Translations under genes and position numbers: made by a program | Notes under the pieces: model-generated | Told to the model about the DNA's origin: nothing | Databases searched by the model: none | The model's input: the letters and a program-made list of their open reading frames with translations, nothing else | Shown here: one piece after another, positions 1 to 5,727 of the stretch | How positions within the stretch are numbered: position 1 is the first letter of the stretch | Layout of the letters: every line of letters starts with the position of its first letter | Origin: Bacteroidetes bacterium UBA6161 | Lineage (GTDB): Bacteria; Bacteroidota; Bacteroidia; NS11-12g; UBA955 | Direction of reading: 5' to 3' | Assembly (NCBI GenBank): GCA_002422315.1 | Contig: DIUJ01000085.1 | Location: 1-21,219, forward strand | DNA length: 21,219 nt

Positions 1-205
1 AAGCGCTGAAGGCGCGAAATAGAATAATGTATGTATTTAAAAAAGGAGAAATGATTTCGCACCGTTGGCGCTTTAGGGGCTCGTTTGTTTTAATTCATAG
101 CCCTATCAGACTATGCTAGGGATTGCGCACCTTTGGTGCTTGCACAAAACACGGAAATTTCTAATTGGATTTTAAAAAGCGCCAAAGGCGTGTAATATAT
201 TAGCC
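1..205. repeat. Intergenic direct repeat, copy 1
   Basis: This is the first of two copies of a roughly 200-bp intergenic sequence; the second is at 243-444, offset 242 at the left end and 239 at the right. It carries a string of small hairpins: GCGCT-GAA-GGCGC at 3-15, GCACC-GTT-GGCGC at 59-71 (one mismatch), GCACC-TTT-GGTGC at 127-139 and CGCC-AAA-GGCG at 180-190, with AT-rich spacers. A further hairpin, CCTTGGG-TGCCG-CCCAAGG at 204-222, follows only this copy. No reading frame is apparent. It may begin before the window. It resembles REP/BIME-like intergenic repeats, but the family is not identified. Confidence 0.8.
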
Positions 206-242
206 TTGGGTGCCGCCCAAGGTAAAAAGAGTAAGGTTTTGT

Positions 243-444
243 AAGCGCTGAAAGCGCGAAATAGAATTATGTATTTATTTAAAAAAGGAGAAATGATTTC
301 GCACCGTTGGCGCTTTAGGGGCTCGTTTGTTTTAATTCATAGCCCTGTCAGGCTATGCTAAGGATTGCGCACCTTTGGTGCTTATACAAAACCAGGAACT
401 GCTAAAGTAATTTTAAAGCGCCAAAGGCGTGTAATATATTAGCC
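243..444. repeat. Intergenic direct repeat, copy 2
   Basis: Second copy of the 1-205 repeat, close to identical in its first 130 bases and more diverged around 385-412. The hairpins are kept: GCGCT-GAA-AGCGC at 245-257 (a perfect stem here, one G-T pair in copy 1), GCACC-GTT-GGCGC at 301-313, GCACC-TTT-GGTGC at 369-381 and CGCC-AAA-GGCG at 419-429. The internal CATAGCC-CTGTCA-GGCTATG hairpin (337-356) is perfect here and has one mismatch in copy 1. After 444 the sequence runs into a different repeat family instead of the CCTTGGG hairpin that follows copy 1. Confidence 0.8.
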
Positions 445-447
445 CCT

Positions 448-530
448 GCTTTCGCTCGCATCTTGCGAGTGAGCTTCCATTCCGCCTCTGGCGTGTTTAA
501 TAAAAATGCTTATTCATCTTTAAAAAATGG
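448..530 (+). repeat. Short hairpin repeat, copy A
   Basis: About 80 bp with two hairpins that each have a TCT loop: CTCGCA-TCT-TGCGAG at 455-469 and CGCC-TCT-GGCG at 483-493. An AT-rich tail with TTTAATAAAAATGCTTATTC follows. Close relatives lie at 543-640 (decayed), 1652-1728 (well preserved) and, as an inverted partial copy, 712-735. The boundaries are approximate. Confidence 0.75.
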
Positions 531-542
531 ATAAATTTGATA

Positions 543-640
543 AAGTTCCGCTTTGGATCGCATTTTGCAAGTGAGCTAGTATACTCTTCTAACGTGTTTA
601 ATAAATGCTTATTCGTATTTGAAAAATGAATAAATTCGTG
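543..640 (+). repeat. Short hairpin repeat, copy B (decayed)
   Basis: A diverged copy of the 448-530 repeat. The hairpin arms have mutated (ATCGCATTTTGCAAGT near 557-572) but GTGAGCTAGTAT and the TTTAATAAATGCTTATTCG tail are kept, so it aligns with copy A along most of its length. The loss of pairing suggests a decaying copy. Confidence 0.6.
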
Positions 641-711
641 GCTGAATATTTTTGGAATAAAAACAATGTAATAGGTGAATGGGTCTAAGAGATGCCAGAG
701 TCAAAGCAAGA

Positions 712-735
712 GTTCACTCGCAAGATGCGAGCGAG
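712..735 (-). repeat. Short hairpin repeat, inverted partial copy D
   Basis: CTCGCA-AGA-TGCGAG at 717-731 is the reverse complement of the hairpin at 455-469. It ends about 10 bp before the ATG of the lipoprotein gene at 742, so it forms the 5' leader of that gene. If translation began at the upstream in-frame ATG (679), the repeat would be translated. Confidence 0.7.
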
Positions 736-741
736 AGCGGG

Positions 742-1560
742 ATGACAAAAAATAGAATAGTTTTTTTATTTTTGTTTTTATTTCTGTTTGTCAATTGTAG
801 TGATACTACAAAATCTAAAATACATACAACAAATATTACTCTTGTGAACTGTCAAAATGATTTATTGAGTTACGATATTGCAAATAACAATATACTTTTT
901 AAATTCGACCCAGAAATACACCAGAATATAGAAGTGCCACCACAATATTATATTTATCTCTCTCAAATTTTAATTGACTCATTTAATATCCTATCTGGTA
1001 GATTTTATTCTCCGGAATACCCATATAATAAAAAGTATGTCGATAGTATGTCAAATTATGTTTATAATCATCTGTTAAATGATAATCAAAAAAAATTAAT
1101 TCCAAAATATGTAGATGAGTTAATGAAAAGATATCATCAAAGCGATGGAGATGTTTGTTTGACATGTGAGATATATGAAAAACCATTAAAATATAAAAGT
1201 GGAAAAAAGAAGCTACAAAGCGAATTAGAAATAATATCAAATGATACATTACTTGAAAGACTTGGGGGGCGAACATTTATCTTTTTTAAATCTTCAGTAG
1301 ATACAAATGGTACTTTAAAAGATTTGGTTTTACTTAAAGGCTATAATGAAGAAATTAATAGTATTGCATGGTCTAAAGTAAAAAAATTAGGAAGTTTTGA
1401 GCCTGCTAAAAGAGCAGTGCATTCAAAATCAGATTCAAATATTGTAATTACTAATTACGAACCAGTAGAGTGTTCATTAATTTTACGATTAGATGTATTA
1501 AATAAAAATTTTATCAATAAAAACAAGGATTGTTTTATACAAGATATTGAATTAGAATAG
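742..1560 (+). CDS. Predicted lipoprotein of unknown function
   Basis: A 272-residue protein that I do not recognise. It starts with a strong lipoprotein signal: MTKNR, a Phe/Leu stretch, then FVNC with Cys19 as the likely lipidated residue. An in-frame ATG at 679 would add 21 charged residues encoded by repeat DNA and would bury the signal peptide, so 742 is preferred. Residues 179-200 (FIFFKSSVDTNGTLKDLVLL and on), with the following Trp and FEPA, faintly resemble the C-terminal fold of TonB-like proteins (beta strand, turn with NG, 'kW.PA'), but this is only a pattern match. A Cys pair is at 139/142. The gene is very AT-rich, stands alone between repeat blocks and shows no clear TAnnTTTG promoter. 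It is probably a surface or periplasm-facing lipoprotein; its function is open. Confidence 0.75.
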   Translation: MTKNRIVFLFLFLFLFVNCSDTTKSKIHTTNITLVNCQNDLLSYDIANNNILFKFDPEIHQNIEVPPQYYIYLSQILIDSFNILSGRFYSPEYPYNKKYVDSMSNYVYNHLLNDNQKKLIPKYVDELMKRYHQSDGDVCLTCEIYEKPLKYKSGKKKLQSELEIISNDTLLERLGGRTFIFFKSSVDTNGTLKDLVLLKGYNEEINSIAWSKVKKLGSFEPAKRAVHSKSDSNIVITNYEPVECSLILRLDVLNKNFINKNKDCFIQDIELE

Positions 1561-1651
1561 CTTGGATAGTGTTTCAGGTATGTTGATTTAAAAACTTAGG
1601 CATTTGCAAGATGCTGATTAAAATCCTTAAGTATTATATAAACAAACCACT

Positions 1652-1728
1652 TGTTATCGCTCGCATCTTGCGAGTGAGCTAGCATACCGCCTCTGGCGTA
1701 TTTAATAAAATTGCTTTTTCATCTTTTC
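1652..1728 (+). repeat. Short hairpin repeat, copy C
   Basis: A well-preserved copy of the 448-530 element on the other side of the lipoprotein gene. It has CTCGCA-TCT-TGCGAG at 1660-1674 and CGCC-TCT-GGCG at 1688-1698, then TTTAATAAAATTGC. Both hairpins are intact. Confidence 0.75.
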
Positions 1729-1732
1729 TGCC

Positions 1733-1759
1733 AATGTTGGTGTTATCACCAACATTTTT
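1733..1759 (+). terminator. Hairpin followed by T-run
   Basis: A perfect 10-bp stem AATGTTGGTG / CACCAACATT with loop TTAT (1733-1756), ending in five T. It could end transcription from the lipoprotein gene 170 bp upstream, although the short T-run and the repeat-rich surroundings leave room for it being another palindromic repeat. Confidence 0.5.
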
Positions 1760-1980
1760 GCCACCTATTTACGCCCTCATACCCCATTGCCTTCGCCAAC
1801 TTCGTTGCGCCCCTGACTGAAATGGCAGCCCGCAGGCTCGAAAGCTAGAGAGGCTGGTAGGCGGTGGCTGACGAAGGAAGCCCACGTAATGCCTGTAGCC
1901 CCTCTTGCTTTTCGGGACGATCCGCCAACTTCGTTGGGGACATGTGACTATAATGAAAGGCAGGATAAGGCGCCCAAGAC
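1760..1980. other. GC-rich non-coding patch
   Basis: About 220 bases between the hairpin at 1733 and the end of the GNAT gene, clearly richer in G and C than both sides. It contains two copies of GCCAACTTCGTTG (1795-1807 and 1924-1936); the second forms CCAAC-TTC-GTTGG. I see no convincing gene on either strand. The only long minus-strand frame here (1845-2111) also runs across the real GNAT gene and has a biased composition. It may be another intergenic repeat or a structured RNA. Confidence 0.5.
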
Positions 1981-2529
1981 CTATGGTATTTTAAGCCAAA
2001 GCTCTGCATTACAGCAGCAGGGTATTTTAAAGCAGCCTTGGCATAAGTAGCCTTTTTGTTGGCTGTCGGCTTGCCAGTAGTTGGGTAGCGTACAGAGTTG
2101 TGTGAACCCATGTTTTGCGTATAAGTAGGACATGCTATTGTGTGGGGCTACCCAGCGTATGGCCAAGAAAGGAAGCTGTGGCTTTAGGCAAAGCGATTGT
2201 TGAAATAGGGCACTGCCTATTTTTTGATTGCGGTATGGAGCGGCTACTATGGTGTGTTTGCGGTGCCAGATTTTGTGCTGTATGCTGATTTTTTTGGGGA
2301 GTAGTATGCCAAGTGCTTTCAGGTCTTTAGGTTTTGTAGAGAAAATAGCTTGAATACTGGTTTGCTGAAGTACGGTAAAGCCTTGTAATACCCCCTCTTT
2401 TTCTGTATGTAGAAGAGTATAGGTTGGGTTGGTGGTGTATTCTTGTATTTGTGCTAGTGTCAAATAGTCTTGCCCAAAAGATTGATTGCTTAAATGGTAG
2501 ATAGATTGGATGATTTGGCCGCTTTGCAT
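1981..2529 (-). CDS. GNAT family N-acetyltransferase with Cys-rich tail
   Basis: A 182-residue protein. Residues 95-109 (VAAPYRNQKIGSALF) match the acetyl-CoA pyrophosphate-binding motif A of GNAT enzymes (V..pyRg.GiG..Lf). WVAPHNSMSYLYAKHGF (126-142) fits the region where GNATs have '.N..a..lYek.GF'. The substrate cannot be told. The C-terminus carries five cysteines, C163-x2-C166-x4-C171-C172-C173, unusual for a plain GNAT and suggestive of a metal site. The start ATG overlaps the TAA of the upstream permease gene by one base (TAATG), so the two are probably translationally coupled and in one operon. Confidence 0.8.
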   Translation of the reverse strand: MQSGQIIQSIYHLSNQSFGQDYLTLAQIQEYTTNPTYTLLHTEKEGVLQGFTVLQQTSIQAIFSTKPKDLKALGILLPKKISIQHKIWHRKHTIVAAPYRNQKIGSALFQQSLCLKPQLPFLAIRWVAPHNSMSYLYAKHGFTQLCTLPNYWQADSQQKGYLCQGCFKIPCCCNAELWLKIP

Positions 2530-3740
2530 TAGTCGAATCGTATGGACTTGGAAGGATTAATCTTGCTAACCATTTGCACAGGCAGCATAAGTACCAGCAT
2601 ACAAATGCTTATGCCTATAAGATTGGCAAGAAGAATGGAACTAAGGTTGAGGTAAATGGGAACCGTATCTATATAGTATGTTTCTTGGTCGAGCTTGAAA
2701 TAGGAGGTGTATTTTTGGAAATAGCATAGCCCAAGCCCAAGTATATTGCCTAGCCCGAAACCCCATGCAAGAATTCGAGCCAGTTTGTACATAAAAATCT
2801 GCTTGATAAGGGCATTGGTAGCGCCTAGGGTTTTTAGAAGACCTATCATTTTGGTGCGGTCTATAACCAATATAAGCAGGGCAGAAACCAAACAAATGGC
2901 GGATACAAAAAACATTAAACTAAGTATAATCCATTTGTTTAGGTCTAGGTAGTCTAACCATGTGTAAATTTGTGGAAACAGCTCTTTGCTTAAATGGCAG
3001 TCTAGGGAGTAGTCTAGATTTTTGCTTATGTCTTCTTTAGTTTTTTCTAATTTACCTAAGTCTTCAACAAATATCTCGAAATTTGTGGCAAAATTGGCCC
3101 CCTCGCTGAAGAAACGCTGAACAGTGGAAATATTTCCCAATACCATCATTTTGTCTTGTTCATCCAGTCCGGTGTGGTAAATACCTTTGACAATGGGTGC
3201 ACTTGCTCTTATAGGTTGCTTAATAAAGTAAATTCTAAGTTTTTCTCCTATTTTCACTTGTAGCTTTTGGGCCATAAACTTTGAAATCAATATTTCGTTT
3301 TGTTTTAGAGGCATTTCGCCTTCCAAAAGATTTTTTTGGTAAAATTCGAAGGAGTAATTGCTGTCTACTCCTTTGTAGAGTATCCCCAATAATTCGTCTT
3401 GCGATTTAATGATAGCAGGTTTTGTGGCAACTGCATGTATGCTTTTTATGTTGCTTATTTTTTTTATATCAGAAACAAAGTTCTCAGGAATTTCGAACAT
3501 TGGATAGTCGTTGTTAGAGGCGCTACCTGTGGCCCTTATTTCTATGTCGCCGCTAAAGCCCGTTATCTTAGAGCTGATTTCTCGTTGAAAACCCTCTACG
3601 GTAGCACTGGAAACCAAGATTACAGCAAAGCCTAGGGCTATGCCAGCAATAGCTATTTTTATGATCTTGCCCGTAAATGTTCCAGGGCTATCTATTTGTA
3701 TTTTTTTGGAAATATATCGCGAAACGTTCACAGCGAACAA
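2529..3740 (-). CDS. ABC transporter permease, FtsX/LolE/MacB type
   Basis: A 403-residue inner-membrane protein with the layout of LolC/LolE-like permeases: one N-terminal membrane segment (about 26-46), a large periplasmic domain (about 50-265), and three C-terminal segments (about 270-293, 320-342, 368-390). RTKMIGLLKTLGATNALIKQ (295-314) is the conserved cytoplasmic coupling helix region ('.e.g.lk.lGa....i...f'). The family works with an ATPase in lipoprotein release or cell-envelope transport; no ATPase gene lies here. There is no ATG at the start: the frame opens with TTG (3740), and a GTG at 3731 would give MNVSRYISKK, which looks closer to family N-termini. The true start is probably one of these. 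It is divergent from the NamZ gene with only 22-31 bp between starts. Confidence 0.85.
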   Translation of the reverse strand: MFAVNVSRYISKKIQIDSPGTFTGKIIKIAIAGIALGFAVILVSSATVEGFQREISSKITGFSGDIEIRATGSASNNDYPMFEIPENFVSDIKKISNIKSIHAVATKPAIIKSQDELLGILYKGVDSNYSFEFYQKNLLEGEMPLKQNEILISKFMAQKLQVKIGEKLRIYFIKQPIRASAPIVKGIYHTGLDEQDKMMVLGNISTVQRFFSEGANFATNFEIFVEDLGKLEKTKEDISKNLDYSLDCHLSKELFPQIYTWLDYLDLNKWIILSLMFFVSAICLVSALLILVIDRTKMIGLLKTLGATNALIKQIFMYKLARILAWGFGLGNILGLGLCYFQKYTSYFKLDQETYYIDTVPIYLNLSSILLANLIGISICMLVLMLPVQMVSKINPSKSIRFD

Positions 3741-3749
3741 AATTATAGT

Positions 3750-3757
3750 TAAAATTG
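3750..3757 (+). promoter_or_regulatory. Possible -7 box for the NamZ gene
   Basis: TAAAATTG differs from TAnnTTTG at one position and stands 5 nt before the ATG at 3763. No clear -33 TTG is seen, because the upstream region is already inside the divergent permease gene. Confidence 0.4.
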
Positions 3758-3762
3758 CAACA

Positions 3763-4944
3763 ATGTTTTATTTATCTTCTTTAAGGGCGATTTTTTTTTC
3801 AATTTGTATTTTTATTCTGCCTTTGGCTAGTGTTGCTGGGCCAATAGTGGGTGCTTCGCAAGTAGACCAATACCTGCCACTTTTGAAGAACAAAAGGGTA
3901 GGGCTTATAGTAAATCAGACTTCTGTAATTGGCAAAACACATTTGGTAGACACCTTGCACAAACTTGGGGTGAAAATACAAACTATTTTTGCTCCAGAGC
4001 ACGGTTTTAGAGGCGATTATGCCCCAGGCGAAACAGTGAACAATACGGTAGATAAAAAGACTGGAATACCCATAGTTTCCCTCTACGGCAACAACAAAAA
4101 ACCTTCGCCACAAATGCTCGAAGGGTTGGACTGGGTAGTATTTGATATACAGGATGTAGGGGTTAGGTTTTATACTTTTATTTCTACCATGCATTTGGCC
4201 ATGGAAGCATGTGCAGAAAACAATGTGAAATTTATGGTACTGGATCGCCCCAACCCCAATGGCCACTTTATTGACGGACCCATTTTGCAACCTCAGTTTG
4301 CTTCTTTTGTGGGCATGCACCCTATTCCTGTAATACATGGTCTTACTGTGGCAGAATTAGCCCAAATGATACAAGGCGAAGGCTGGCTAGCCAATAAAGT
4401 ACAATGCGACCTTACGATAGTGAAAGTAAAAAATTATAAACATTCCGATACTTTTGTTTTGCCTATTGCTCCTTCTCCTAATTTGCCTAATCAGCTTTCC
4501 ATTATGTTGTACGCTGGTTTATGTCTTTTTGAAGGAACTGCGGTGAGTGTGGGCAGAGGAACAGACGCTCCTTTTCAGTCTTTTGGTTTCCCTGCATGGC
4601 ATAGTACGCCCTATGTTTTTACTCCCAAGCCTATACCTGGTGTGGCAGACAATCCCCCGCTCAAAAATATGATTTGCTTTGGCTATTCCTTACAAGGTTT
4701 GGAACATGCCAAGGTATTTGAACATGCCAAACTAAATCTAGATTGGCTGCTAATGGCATACGATGGTTATCCCAACAAAAAAAGTTTTTTTAATCCTTTT
4801 TTTGAGAAATTAGCTGGAAATGCAGAACTAAAACAACAAATAACTGCAGGATGGAACGAGACACAGATAAGAAAATCGTGGGAGAATGGATTGATTGAAT
4901 ATCAGAAAACTAGGTCGAAATATTTGTTGTACCCATTGAATTAA
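3763..4944 (+). CDS. namZ: Exo-beta-N-acetylmuramidase NamZ-like (DUF1343)
   Basis: A 393-residue secreted protein. From the ATG at 3763 it has a signal peptide (residues 1-25, a long hydrophobic run ending SVA before GP). The mature part shows the DUF1343 signatures: VGLIVNQTS (46-54), FAPEHGFRGDYAPGE (76-90, with Glu79), VVFDIQDVGVRFYTF (125-139), DRPNPNG, and GRGTDAPFQSFG later on. NamZ/YbbC enzymes remove non-reducing-end MurNAc from peptidoglycan fragments in cell-wall recycling; assignment to that activity is by family. The frame extends upstream to 3640, but that part runs antiparallel over the permease gene and would place the signal peptide internally, so 3763 is chosen. Length fits the family. 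Confidence 0.9.
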   Translation: MFYLSSLRAIFFSICIFILPLASVAGPIVGASQVDQYLPLLKNKRVGLIVNQTSVIGKTHLVDTLHKLGVKIQTIFAPEHGFRGDYAPGETVNNTVDKKTGIPIVSLYGNNKKPSPQMLEGLDWVVFDIQDVGVRFYTFISTMHLAMEACAENNVKFMVLDRPNPNGHFIDGPILQPQFASFVGMHPIPVIHGLTVAELAQMIQGEGWLANKVQCDLTIVKVKNYKHSDTFVLPIAPSPNLPNQLSIMLYAGLCLFEGTAVSVGRGTDAPFQSFGFPAWHSTPYVFTPKPIPGVADNPPLKNMICFGYSLQGLEHAKVFEHAKLNLDWLLMAYDGYPNKKSFFNPFFEKLAGNAELKQQITAGWNETQIRKSWENGLIEYQKTRSKYLLYPLN

Positions 4945-5009
4945 TAAGCTGTTTTGGAGAAGAAGAAATAACTAGAACAAAAATCTTTTCAAAACTTTTT
5001 TGAGAATTG

Positions 5010-5040
5010 TTGTTAAAATTCAAGAATCTGATTATATTTG
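5010..5040 (+). promoter_or_regulatory. rpmB promoter
   Basis: TTG at 5010-5012, a 20-bp spacer, then TATATTTG at 5033-5040: a full Bacteroidota-type promoter. The transcript would start in or near CACCCCC just after it, giving a leader of about 20-25 nt before the ATG at 5065, with no Shine-Dalgarno. The TTTGCACCCCC context matches the three promoters at the right end of the window. Confidence 0.8.
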
Positions 5041-5064
5041 CACCCCCAAATAAAATTTACAAGC

Positions 5065-5298
5065 ATGTCAAAAGTATGTGATCTTACAGGGAAGAAAGCG
5101 TTGAAAGGAAACAATGTTTCTCATTCTAATAGAAAAACAAAAAGAAGGTTTTACCCAAATCTTCAAACTAAGCGTTTCTTCATTCCCGAAACCGGAGAGT
5201 GGATTACTTTAAAAGTATCTACATCTGCGCTCAGAACCATTAATAAAATTGGTATTAATGAGGCAATTAATAGAGTGATTAACAACGGAAAATTATAA
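5065..5298 (+). CDS. rpmB: 50S ribosomal protein bL28
   Basis: A 77-residue basic protein. It starts MSKVCDLTGKKALKGNNVSH, the typical bL28 opening, followed by RKTKRRFYPNLQTKRFFIPE and a C-terminal KIGINEAINR helix. The frame is open 27 nt upstream, but that part includes the promoter, so the ATG at 5065 is the start. It is first in the rpmB-rpmG-DUF4295 operon. Confidence 0.97.
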   Translation: MSKVCDLTGKKALKGNNVSHSNRKTKRRFYPNLQTKRFFIPETGEWITLKVSTSALRTINKIGINEAINRVINNGKL

Positions 5299-5303
5299 GA
5301 GTT

Positions 5304-5492
5304 ATGGCAAAGAAATCTAAAGGCAATAGAGTACAAGTGATTTTGGAGTGTACAGAGCATAAAACCTCTCCAGTACCAGGAATGTCTCGTTACATTACTA
5401 CCAAAAACAAAAAAAATACTACAGAAAGGTTGGAACTTAAAAAATATAACCCATACCTAAAGAAAGTTACTGTTCACAAAGAAATTAAATAA
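5304..5492 (+). CDS. rpmG: 50S ribosomal protein bL33
   Basis: A 62-residue protein: MAKKSKGNRVQVILECTEHK, then SRYITTKNKKNT, ERLELKKYNPYLKK, the bL33 signature. It has a single cysteine and no CxxC pairs, so it is the zinc-free (C-minus) form. It lies 5 nt after rpmB, in the same operon; the ATG is preceded by AAGAGTT, with no real Shine-Dalgarno. Confidence 0.97.
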   Translation: MAKKSKGNRVQVILECTEHKTSPVPGMSRYITTKNKKNTTERLELKKYNPYLKKVTVHKEIK

Positions 5493-5494
5493 TC

Positions 5495-5647
5495 ATGGCA
5501 AAGAAAGTAGTAGCAACGCTAAAGAAAACCGACACCAAAGGTTATGTTAAAGTAATCAAAACTGTTAGATCAGAAAAAACTGGTGCATATACCTTTAAAG
5601 AAGAAATAATGCCAGAAGATTTGGCAAAAGAAGTTTTTAAAGACTAA
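5495..5647 (+). CDS. DUF4295 small basic protein, likely ribosomal
   Basis: A 50-residue protein starting 2 nt after the rpmG stop: MAKKVVATLKKTDTKGYVKV, then IKTVRSEKTGAYTFKEEIMP and EDLAKEVFKD. It matches the DUF4295 family, found next to rpmB-rpmG in Bacteroidota. From memory, a Bacteroidota-specific large-subunit protein (named bL38) was described from a Flavobacterium ribosome structure and may be this family; I cannot verify the identity here. Its composition (many Lys), size and operon position fit a ribosome component. It is the last gene before a strong terminator. Confidence 0.9.
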   Translation: MAKKVVATLKKTDTKGYVKVIKTVRSEKTGAYTFKEEIMPEDLAKEVFKD

Positions 5648-5677
5648 TTTAAGAACTTTAATCCAATTTATTATATT

Positions 5678-5704
5678 AAGCTCTCTTTTAAGAGGGCTTT
5701 TTTT
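5678..5704 (+). terminator. Rho-independent terminator of the rpmB operon
   Basis: AAGCTCTCTT / AAGAGGGCTT form a GC-containing stem (one G-T pair) with a very short loop, followed by seven T. It lies 30 nt after the DUF4295 stop. The T-run leads almost directly into the ftsY -7 box at 5716. Confidence 0.8.
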
Positions 5705-5715
5705 ATATATATAAT

Positions 5716-5723
5716 TAACTTTG
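5716..5723 (+). promoter_or_regulatory. ftsY -7 box, leaderless arrangement
   Basis: TAACTTTG, then CAAC, then the ATG at 5728. The ATG lies where transcription should begin, so the mRNA would have no leader or one of 1-2 nt. No TTG is seen at the -33 position, where the terminator tail and an AT repeat lie. Confidence 0.65.
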
Positions 5724-5727
5724 CAAC

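Noticed and set aside
1..444. CRISPR-like repeats
   Set aside because: Only two long copies, no short regularly spaced repeats and no cas genes.
983..1276. Minus-strand frame of 97 codons
   Set aside because: Antisense to the lipoprotein gene; the His/Phe/Tyr-rich composition is typical of a shadow frame.
1845..2111. Minus-strand frame of 88 codons in the GC-rich patch
   Set aside because: Overlaps the recognisable GNAT gene in another frame, and its sequence resembles no family.
3799..4338. Minus-strand frame of 179 codons
   Set aside because: Fully antisense to the NamZ gene, with no domain features and shadow-type composition.
4975..5010. Terminator after the NamZ gene
   Set aside because: TCAAAA/TTTTGA pairing is short and AT-only, too weak to call.
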